From the NCBI GenBank assembly GCA_018401555.1, contig JAGYKP010000080.1, positions 1 to 64,000 on the forward strand: DNA of 64,000 nucleotides, read 5' to 3'. Of the stretch, positions 1 through 6,326 are shown in pieces (position 1 is the stretch's first letter; each line of letters starts with the position of its first letter). The notes under the pieces were generated by a model. The model made no database searches. It had not been told where the DNA came from and saw only the letters and a program-made list of their open reading frames with translations. The stretch is from Halomonas sp. Its GTDB lineage: Bacteria > Pseudomonadota > Gammaproteobacteria > Pseudomonadales > Halomonadaceae. Made by a program: the position numbers and the translations under genes.

Positions 1-294
1 CCTCTCCCTGCGGGAGGAGGCTTGTGAAAGCAAGTCCGGCTGACCAGGGAGAGCGGTAACCAACCCGCTACGTTGATAACAGGTCGCCAAGACCCACCGC
101 CAGATGCTTCCTCAGTCTGGCGCTCTGGAAGATCAGAATCATGCTGCGGTACGCCGCCTCGGGCGCAAGGTAAAACGCCGAAGGTTCTGATTGCTGCGGA
201 AACGCAGGAGCCGGTTATCGACATTCCCGAGGGGAGACGGGCCGACAGGCCCGCGACACCAGGCCCGTAAGGGCATTGATAGGGAGAAAATCGC
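1..294 (+). ncRNA. Putative omegaRNA (HEARO-type) of the adjacent IscB
   Basis: This is a non-coding leader directly upstream of iscB, dense in complementary segments. Stems seen by eye are 2-10/45-53 (9 bp) enclosing a 21-34 hairpin, 98-104/116-122 (7 bp), 132-138/185-191 (7 bp), a GAAA-tetraloop hairpin 194-198/203-207, and 238-243/248-253 (6 bp). The last 5' arm could instead pair with 262-267, which is a possible pseudoknot or switch. Known IscB loci encode a guide RNA, the omegaRNA or HEARO RNA, immediately 5' of the nuclease gene with the guide at its 5' end. By inference the guide lies near or just left of the window edge, so the exact 5' end cannot be given. A covariance-model match was not run. 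Confidence 0.75.
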
Positions 295-1662
295 ATGGCG
301 GTTTTCGTATTGGATAAACAGAAGCGGCCCTTGATGCCGTGCAGCGAAAAACGCGCCCGGCTGCTGCTGGCGCGGGGTCGGGCGGTGGTGCATAAGCGCT
401 ATCCGTTCACGATCCGGCTCAAGGATCGTGTGGGTGGCGACACCCAGCCGCTGCGACTCGGCATCGATCCCGGCAGCAAGACCACCGGGCTGGCGCTGGT
501 GCGCAAGGATGCTGAGGATCGTCACGTGCTGTGCCTGTTCGATCTTGTCCATCGTGGCTTTCAGATTCGCAAGGTGCTGGCGCAGCGCCGAGCCTTTCGT
601 CGCCGTCGTCGTAGCCAGAACCTGCGCTACCGGGCGCCACGCATCAACAACCGCACCCGACCCAAGGGCTGGCTGGCTCCCAGCCTGCAGTACCGTGTCG
701 ATACCGTCACGGCTTGGGTGAACCGGCTGACTCGTCTGGCGCCGGTCACTGCCATCAGTCAGGAGTTGGTGCGCTTCGATACGCAGAAGCTGGAGAACCC
801 GGAGATCAGCGGTGTCGAGTACCAGCAGGGCTCGCTGCTCGGCTACGAGGTGCGCGAATACCTGCTGGAAAAGTGGGGTCGCGAGTGCGCCTACTGTGGT
901 GATACCGACACCCCACTGGAGGTCGAGCATGTGGTGCCTCGCGCTCACGGCGGCTCGAACCGCGTCAGCAACCTGACGCTGGCCTGCCACGCCTGCAACC
1001 AGGGGAAAGGCAACGGCACGCTGGACGCCTTCTTTACCACCGACAAGGGGCTCAAGAAGCGACTCAAGGCCAACAGCCAGTCGGCGGGTGCTCGACTGGA
1101 GCGCGTGCAACGTGAGCTCAAGCGCCCGCTGGGGGACGCCAGCGCCGTCAACGCGACCCGTTGGGTGCTGTTCGTTGCCCTCAAGGCCACCGGTCTGCCG
1201 GTGACAGCAGGTAGCGGCGGGCGCACCAAGTACAACCGCCAGCGCCTCGGCATTCCCAAGACCCATGCCCTCGACGCCGCCTGCGTCGGTCCATTCGGCC
1301 GGCTGCATGGCGAGAACCGCCCTACGCTGGTCATCAAGGCAGCCGGGCGCGGCAGCTATCAACGCACCCGACTGAACCGGCACGGCTTCCCGCGTGGCTA
1401 TCTGATGCGGCAGAAGCAGGTTCGCGGCTTTCAGACCGGCGACATGGTGAAAGCCGTTGTGCCCACCGGCAAGAAGGCCGGCATCCATGCGGGCCGTGTC
1501 GCTGTCCGGAAAACCGGCAGCTTCAACATTCAGACCGAGCAGGGAGCGGTGCAAGGGATCTCGCACAAGCACTGTTTGCTGATCCAACGGGGTGATGGCT
1601 ACGGCTACCACCTCACCTCATCCATTCAACCCAAGGGAGGAGCGGGGCAGGCGGTAGCGTAA
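295..1662 (+). CDS. iscB: IscB-type RNA-guided endonuclease (RuvC + HNH)
   Basis: This 455-residue protein has the IscB layout. A PLMP motif lies at residues 12-15. RuvC-I (GIDPGSKTTGLAL) starts near 56 with Asp58. An Arg-rich bridge helix follows (RRAFRRRRR, about 98-106). RuvC-II (SQELVRFDTQ) has Glu157. An HNH domain spans about 195-240, with zinc-type cysteine pairs CAYC and CHAC and the EHVVPRAHGG core. RuvC-III (KTHALDAA) has His324 and Asp327. All catalytic positions are intact and the frame is unbroken. IscB is the Cas9 ancestor family, usually carried by IS200/IS605-like elements. No TnpA transposase is in the window, so the element is either non-autonomous or extends leftwards. The start follows the RNA leader, with GGGAGAA as ribosome-binding site. 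Confidence 0.93.
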   Translation: MAVFVLDKQKRPLMPCSEKRARLLLARGRAVVHKRYPFTIRLKDRVGGDTQPLRLGIDPGSKTTGLALVRKDAEDRHVLCLFDLVHRGFQIRKVLAQRRAFRRRRRSQNLRYRAPRINNRTRPKGWLAPSLQYRVDTVTAWVNRLTRLAPVTAISQELVRFDTQKLENPEISGVEYQQGSLLGYEVREYLLEKWGRECAYCGDTDTPLEVEHVVPRAHGGSNRVSNLTLACHACNQGKGNGTLDAFFTTDKGLKKRLKANSQSAGARLERVQRELKRPLGDASAVNATRWVLFVALKATGLPVTAGSGGRTKYNRQRLGIPKTHALDAACVGPFGRLHGENRPTLVIKAAGRGSYQRTRLNRHGFPRGYLMRQKQVRGFQTGDMVKAVVPTGKKAGIHAGRVAVRKTGSFNIQTEQGAVQGISHKHCLLIQRGDGYGYHLTSSIQPKGGAGQAVA

Positions 1663-1666
1663 CAGA

Positions 1667-1681
1667 TCGCCCTGCGGGCGA
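1667..1681. repeat. Short hairpin after iscB, possible right-end hairpin of the element
   Basis: A 6-bp stem with a TGC loop lies 5 nt after the iscB stop. Its core CCCTGCGGG (1670-1678) also occurs at 6-14 at the left of the RNA leader. IS200/IS605 elements are bounded by subterminal hairpins, so these could be the two ends. The core is nearly self-complementary and could recur by chance in GC-rich DNA. It could equally act as a weak terminator. Confidence 0.3.
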
Positions 1682-1732
1682 CGCACTATCCCTCCCGGCA
1701 CTGAAAGTACCGGGTATCCCGCGCAAAATCTG

Positions 1733-2320
1733 ATGAACTTCCTGGCCCATGCCTGGCTGGCCCGCGGCGGCGGCGATGACTTCCTCTACGGCAACCTGAT
1801 CGCCGACGGGGTGAAGGGACCTGATCTCGACGGCTGGTCCGCCGAGGTCGCCCGCGGGATTCGTCATCACCGTCGCGTCGATGCCTTCGTGGACTGCCAT
1901 GGGGTGACGCGCGAGATCCTCGCGCGCTCACCGCGCTCGGGCAGACGCTTCGTGGGCATCGCCCTGGACCTGGTCTGGGATCACTTCGTGGCCCTGGAAC
2001 CAGGGGTGGCGGAAGGGGATTCGCCCCTCGTCAAGCGCAGCTATCGGCTGCTCGCCCGCCGCGCGGCGCCGGCACGCCTGGCACCGATGATGCCGTTGCT
2101 GGTGGAGCAGGACTGGCTGAGACGCTATGCCGACTTCGCCTTTACCTGCCGTGCCATCGCCGGCATCGGCCAGCGACTCTCCGGCCCCAACCGGCTGATG
2201 GAACTGGTGCCCTGGCTGGAAGCCGAGTACCCGCTCCTGCGTGATGATTTCCAGCGCCTCTGGCCTGCGGTGCGCGAGGCGCTGGAGGTGACTCCCGACT
2301 CGCCTAGGCGTCACTCCTGA
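1733..2320 (+). CDS. acpH: Acyl carrier protein phosphodiesterase
   Basis: This 195-residue protein belongs to the AcpH/DUF479 family, a cytosolic hydrolase that removes the 4'-phosphopantetheine group from holo-ACP. It begins with the family N-terminus MNFLAHAWLA, followed by GNLIADGVKG and the HHRRVDAFVD segment, which carry the HD-like metal ligands. The WDHF motif sits near residue 83. Length is normal for the family. Its 3' end overlaps the 3' end of the convergent moeA by 17 nt. The gene starts 70 nt after iscB, so the IscB element sits directly in its upstream region and may affect its promoter. Confidence 0.9.
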   Translation: MNFLAHAWLARGGGDDFLYGNLIADGVKGPDLDGWSAEVARGIRHHRRVDAFVDCHGVTREILARSPRSGRRFVGIALDLVWDHFVALEPGVAEGDSPLVKRSYRLLARRAAPARLAPMMPLLVEQDWLRRYADFAFTCRAIAGIGQRLSGPNRLMELVPWLEAEYPLLRDDFQRLWPAVREALEVTPDSPRRHS

Positions 2321-3516
2321 GCCACAGGCAGGTCACGCGATCGCCCGGCGAGATCGTGGTCTGCGGGGGAATCACGGCCAGGGCATCGGCCTCAATGCAC
2401 GAGGAGAGCACCGCCGAATTCTGGTCGGCGAAGGCCTCGGCATGTGGTCCCTGCTCGTCGAACCGCAGCGCTACCCGCATGTAGTGGGCCCGCGGGCCGG
2501 TGCGGGTCGAGAAGCTGCTGAGCGCCGGGATCTCGGGCAGCGAGACCAGCGCCGAGCAGCCCAGCATGCTGCCGACCAGTGGCCTCAGGAACAGCCAGGC
2601 ACCCACGAAGCTCGATACCGGGTTGCCCGGCAGCCCCACGAAGCGTGTCTCACCGTCTCCCCGTGGGATCCTGCCCAAGGCCAGCGGCTTGCCCGGGCGG
2701 ATCGCCAGTCGCCACAGATCCAGCTGCCCGAGGGACTCCACGGCCGCCTTGACGTGGTCCTCCTCGCCGACGCTGACGCCGCCAGTGGTCACCACGATAT
2801 CCGCCTGGCTGGCGGCCTCGGCCAGCACCTCCCGGGTAGTGGCAGGGTCATCGGGTATCGACGCCGTCATTACCAGAGAGGCCCCGAAGCGCTCCAGCAG
2901 GCGGCGGAGCATGGGGCGGTTGGAGTTGTAGAGCTGGCCCGGACCCAGCGGCTGGCCGGGGTCGACGATCTCGTCGCCGGTGGAGAGCAGGGCGACCCGC
3001 GGCCGACGCCGCACCTCGACCTCGGTGATGCCCTGGCCGGCGAGATGCCCCAGGGCGGCGGCCTCCAGCCGTCGTCCGGCCTCGAGGAGCGTGTTGCCGC
3101 AGGCGACGTCCCGACCCACGGCGACGGATGCTGTCACCTGCCGTGACATCCGCCGGGATAAGGGCGGTGTCACCCGAAATCTCGACGCGCTCCTGCATCA
3201 CCACGCAGTCGGCGCCCGGCGGTATCTCGCCGCCGGTGAAGATCCTGGCGCAACTGCCCGGTTCCAGGGGCTGGACCGGGCTCCCAGCGGCGATACGCTG
3301 GCGGATCGGCAGGCTGCGTCCCGCGTCCCGATGGTGCAAGGCATAGCCATCCATGGCGCTGTTGTCGAAGGAGGGCACGTCGAGCCTCGCCATGACAGCC
3401 TCGGCCAGCACGCGACCGGCCGCCTCGTCACACGGCACCCTCTCGCTGTCCAGCATGGCGACACCCTGCAGCAGTGCCTCCAGCGCCGCAGCGACCGGCT
3501 TGAGTTCGTTATCCAT
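2304..3516 (-). CDS. moeA: Molybdopterin molybdenumtransferase (frameshifted)
   Basis: MoeA inserts molybdate into adenylylated molybdopterin, the last step of Mo cofactor synthesis. The N-terminal part has DVPSFDNSAMDGYALHH and the ARIFTGGEIPPGAD stretch. The C-terminal part has the MoCF-type STGDEIV and TTGGVSVGEEDH motifs, then LPGNPVSSFVGAW and the domain IV barrel. The two halves are in different frames. The break is near 3110-3120, inside a GGGTCGGGA stretch, and removing one G gives the expected RRRGRDVACGN. Total length (about 404 codons) fits MoeA. It lies downstream of moaB on the same strand, next to a formate dehydrogenase locus that needs this cofactor. The break is probably an assembly error. 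Confidence 0.9.
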
Positions 3517-3655
3517 GCTGGCCTCGCTCCGGGATCACCGGGTTGGCCTGAATGTATAGAAAGTTGCATGGTTTGTGCCGATTGATCGTCATGTCAGCCA
3601 TGCTGGCCTCGCTCCGGAATCACCAGGTTGGCGAAATTACACGGCTTGTGTCGGC
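3512..3655. repeat. Diverged tandem duplication of the moaB 3' end
   Basis: Positions 3512-3531 and 3598-3617 are identical over 20 bases, offset by 86 bp, and similarity continues with substitutions and a small insertion. The copy at 3598-3655 is the real moaB C-terminus (ending CNFANLVIPERGQHG). On the minus strand the second copy reads HKPCNF, an extra LYIQA, NPVIPERGQHG and a stop. The moeA start codon overlaps this second copy. The duplicated tail therefore forms the moaB-moeA spacer. Confidence 0.75.
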
Positions 3656-4115
3656 TGTCGAGCTGTTCGGCGAGGATGCCATCCCAGGCGGTACGACAGG
3701 CACCGGTAGAACCCGGCAGGCAGAACAGCACCGTGGCGTTGGCCAGCCCGCCCAGGCAGCGGCTCTGCACGGTGGAGCTGCCGATCTCCTGCCAGCTGAG
3801 CTGGCGAAACAGCTCCCCGAAGCCCTCGATCCGCTTGTCGAGCAGCACCGATACAGCCTCCGGCGTGGAGTCACGCCCGGTGAAGCCGGTGCCACCGGTG
3901 GTGAGTACCACCTGTATCTCGGGGTCGGCGATCCACGCCGAGACCACGGCACGTATGCGGTAGACGTCGTCGGGGACGATGCGCTTCTCCGCCAGGCGGT
4001 GGCCGGCCGTGGTCAGGCGCTCGACCAGTGCCTGGCCGCTGCGGTCGGTCTCCTCGGTGCGGGTATCGGAGATCGTCAGCACGGCGATGGAGAGGGGGAT
4101 CATCGACTCAGCCAT
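3594..4115 (-). CDS. moaB: Molybdopterin adenylyltransferase-type protein MoaB
   Basis: This is a 173-residue MoCF-fold protein of the MoaB/Mog family. In cofactor synthesis the family adenylylates molybdopterin before MoeA acts. Visible motifs are LSIAVLTISDTRTEETDRSG at the N-terminus, LTTGGTGFTGRDSTPEAV in the middle, FCLPGSTGA, and the C-terminal RHKPCNF typical of MoaB. The chosen start (MAESMIPLS) aligns with the family; the open frame upstream is shadow sequence of the neighbouring gene. The start overlaps the DUF1244 stop by 8 nt (ATGGCTGA), which suggests translational coupling. moeA follows on the same strand. Confidence 0.92.
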   Translation of the reverse strand: MAESMIPLSIAVLTISDTRTEETDRSGQALVERLTTAGHRLAEKRIVPDDVYRIRAVVSAWIADPEIQVVLTTGGTGFTGRDSTPEAVSVLLDKRIEGFGELFRQLSWQEIGSSTVQSRCLGGLANATVLFCLPGSTGACRTAWDGILAEQLDSRHKPCNFANLVIPERGQHG

Positions 4116-4458
4116 TCTGCGCTGACTCCTCGTTGTTCTGCCTGGTGCTGGGCTGCTTGGGGGCGTGGCGTGCCTCGAAGGCGGCCTGCTGCTCCGGCGT
4201 GGCCTCCTGCTGGTACTTCTCCTTCCACTCGGCGTAGGGCATGCCGTAGACATACTCGCGGGCCATGTCGTAGTCGAGCTCGGCGCCCTGCTCCTCGGCG
4301 GCGGTCACCAGCCACTTGGAGAGGCAGTTACGGCAGAAATCCGCCAGAATCATCAGGTCGATGTTCTGCACCTCCTTGTGCTCGTCCAGATGACGCAGCA
4401 GGCGACGGAAGGCGGCCGCCTCGAGTTCGGTGCGGGTTGACTCGTCCAGGTGTTGCAT
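4108..4458 (-). CDS. DUF1244 family protein
   Basis: This small cytosolic protein of about 116 residues matches the DUF1244 pattern: a helical N-terminus followed by ADFCRNCLSKW with two close cysteines, then EYVYGMPYAEWKEKYQ. No enzymatic role is established that I know of. The ATG at 4458 is preferred because GGAG lies 8 nt upstream; an in-frame GTG three codons earlier is also possible. It overlaps the moaB start and probably leads the DUF1244-moaB-moeA transcription unit, separated from the formate dehydrogenase genes by a terminator. Confidence 0.8.
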   Translation of the reverse strand: MQHLDESTRTELEAAAFRRLLRHLDEHKEVQNIDLMILADFCRNCLSKWLVTAAEEQGAELDYDMAREYVYGMPYAEWKEKYQQEATPEQQAAFEARHAPKQPSTRQNNEESAQNG

Positions 4459-4490
4459 GGGGATCACTCCATCCAGTAGTAGGCATCCAG

Positions 4491-4522
4491 AATAACAAAA
4501 GACACCGCCCGAAGGCGGTGTC
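4491..4522 (-). terminator. Rho-independent terminator of the formate dehydrogenase operon
   Basis: A perfect 9-bp stem (4501-4509 with 4514-4522) closes a CGAA loop. On the minus strand it is followed by TTTTGTTATT (4500-4491). It lies just after the stop of the gamma subunit gene, so it should end the fdh transcript before the DUF1244-moaB-moeA unit. Confidence 0.85.
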
Positions 4523-4544
4523 GAAGGTGGCTCGATCCATCACG

Positions 4545-5605
4545 CTAGGTGGAACTCTGCGGCGAGGAGCCTCCTGTCGCTTCCTTGCTGCCGGTGGCGA
4601 GCTGCTCTTCGGGCACGGCGCTCTCCTTCACCTCTTCATACCAGAGGTTATGGTGCTCCTTGGCCCAGGTCTCGTCGACATAGCCAGTGGCCATGCCCTC
4701 GAGGGAGCCCTCGGTGCCCAGGGTGCCGATGTAGATATGGCCGAGCGCCACGGCGGTGAGACCCAGTGCGCCGATACCATGCACCAGGTTGGCCCACTGC
4801 ATGGTGTCACGCGCCTGGCCATAGTTGGGGAAGTCCAGGACCAGACCGCTGATGATGACCACCACCCCGGCGGTGGCCAGCAGCCAGTACCAGACCTTCT
4901 CGCCGGCATTGGCAGAAGCCTGCATCGGGATGCTCCTTGCCCACCAGGCCGCCACCCTTGCGGAACCAGTCGATGTCATGCTTCTTCGGCAGGTTGTGCA
5001 CCAACAGCTTGGCCAGCAGGATCAGCAGCAGGATGCCGAAGAGCGGCCCCAGGTAGTTGTGCACCAGCTTGGAGGCCGACACCATGGCGCCCCAGGCGCC
5101 GGCACCGAACAGCGGGTAGAACACGTGCTTGCCGTAGAGGAGGGTGAGTCCCGACAGGGCGAGCAGGATGAACAGCGTGGCCACGCTCCAGTGCAGTGAA
5201 CGCGACACGGCGCTCCAGCGCAGCAGTTTCCTGCCCGTGCGCGGCTCATCCAGCTTCTTGCGCCCCGCGATCAGGTAGAAGAGCACGATCATCGCCAGCA
5301 TGCCGCCGATGACGATCAGCCCGTAGGGTGACACCCAGCGGTTGCGCCACTGGCGCCAGGTCTCGCCGCTGGCATTGACCAGGTTGTAGGTTGGAGTCGA
5401 AGCGGCTGTCGCGATAGTTGGCATCGACCTCGCCGCTGCGAACCTGGCGCCAGGTGTCGGCGTCCAGGGCGGGTACGGCGGTGGCCGCTTCGCCCTGGGG
5501 GTCCGACTGCGCCTGGGCGCCCTGGGTCAGCGCCAGGCCAACCACCAGCACCAGGGCCAGCAGCGGCGGTCGCCATAGCGACCGCCATTGGATGGAGTGG
5601 CTCAT
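4545..5605 (-). CDS. Formate dehydrogenase gamma subunit, cytochrome b556 (two frameshifts)
   Basis: This is the membrane di-haem cytochrome b subunit that passes electrons from the FDH iron-sulfur subunit to quinone. It is a long form of about 352 codons with a signal-like N-terminus and a periplasmic stretch (about 1-90), then transmembrane helices (GLIVIGGMLAMIVLFYLIAG; RSLHWSVATLFILLALSGL; a third with LVHNYLGPLFGILLLILL; the last with LVHGIGALGL). Histidines in SLHW, KLVHN and LVHG are likely haem ligands. The coding frame breaks near 5391-5400 and near 4915-4930, and the protein reads on smoothly after each. The start has a strong AGGAGGTGATC site. It is the last gene of the operon. Confidence 0.9.
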
Positions 5606-5617
5606 GAGATCACCTCC

Positions 5618-6271
5618 TCAGCCCTGGCGGGCCGCATCGTAAGCGAGAGAGTCCGCTGCCGAAACGTCCGGCTGACCCGCCCGGGTGCGCTCCTGCTCGC
5701 GGCGCTGGTTGCCGGACCAGCCGCCATCCTTGTGGCCGCGCTGGACGACACGCTGGCGGAAGATATCGGCAACATCTTGAGCATCACCGGCCAGCAGCGC
5801 TTTGGTAGAGCACATTTCAGCACACAGCGGCAGTTTGCCTTCCGCGATGCGGTTGGAGCCGTACTTCTGGTACTCCTCTTCTTTGGTTTCCGCAGGGCCA
5901 CCGGCACAGAAGGTGCACTTGTCCATCTTGCCGCGCTCGCCAAAGGCGTTCTGCTGGGGGAACTGCGGCGCGCCGAAGGGGCAGGCGTATAGGCAGTAAC
6001 CACAGCCGATGCACAGGTCCTTGTCGTGCAGCACGATGCCATCGTCGGTCTTGTAGAAGCAGTCGGTGGGGCAGACCGCCATGCAAGGGGCGTCGTCACA
6101 GTGCATGCAGGCAACCGAAATGGACATTTCATCCGCTTCGCCGTCGTTCAGCGTGACCACGCGGCGGCGCTGGATGCCCCACTCGACGTCGTTGGCATTT
6201 TTACAGGCGGTGACGCAGCCGTTGCACTCGATGCAGCGCTCGGCGTCACACATAAATTTCATTTGAGCCAT
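5618..6271 (-). CDS. Formate dehydrogenase beta subunit (four-cluster ferredoxin)
   Basis: This 217-residue iron-sulfur subunit relays electrons from the catalytic subunit to the cytochrome b subunit. It has four cysteine groups typical of FdnH/FDH3 beta proteins: CIECNGCVTACK (near 13), CMHCDDAPCMAVCP (near 55), CIGCGYCLYACPFG (near 87), and the CTFC pair with a later CAEMC. Unlike E. coli FdnH it has no C-terminal membrane anchor. The start has a GGAG-type site and no frameshift is present. It lies 12 nt before the gamma gene. Confidence 0.92.
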   Translation of the reverse strand: MAQMKFMCDAERCIECNGCVTACKNANDVEWGIQRRRVVTLNDGEADEMSISVACMHCDDAPCMAVCPTDCFYKTDDGIVLHDKDLCIGCGYCLYACPFGAPQFPQQNAFGERGKMDKCTFCAGGPAETKEEEYQKYGSNRIAEGKLPLCAEMCSTKALLAGDAQDVADIFRQRVVQRGHKDGGWSGNQRREQERTRAGQPDVSAADSLAYDAARQG

Positions 6272-6326
6272 GGTAGTCTCCTCGTCGCGGGACGGGCCGG
6301 GCCCGCCCCGCGTGTTTCGTCAGGCG

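Noticed and set aside
139..1611. Long open frame of 490 codons on the minus strand of iscB
   Set aside because: It is the antisense shadow of a GC-rich gene and shows no domain, while the plus-strand frame has the full IscB motif set.
295..1662. iscB as a Cas9 or a plain HNH endonuclease
   Set aside because: It lacks the REC lobe size and Cas1/Cas2 or repeats expected for Cas9, and the PLMP, bridge helix and split RuvC identify IscB rather than a simple HNH nuclease.
2304..3516. moeA as a pseudogene
   Set aside because: Only one extra base is needed to restore a full MoeA, the cofactor is needed by the neighbouring FDH, and similar one-base breaks occur in other essential-type genes in the window.
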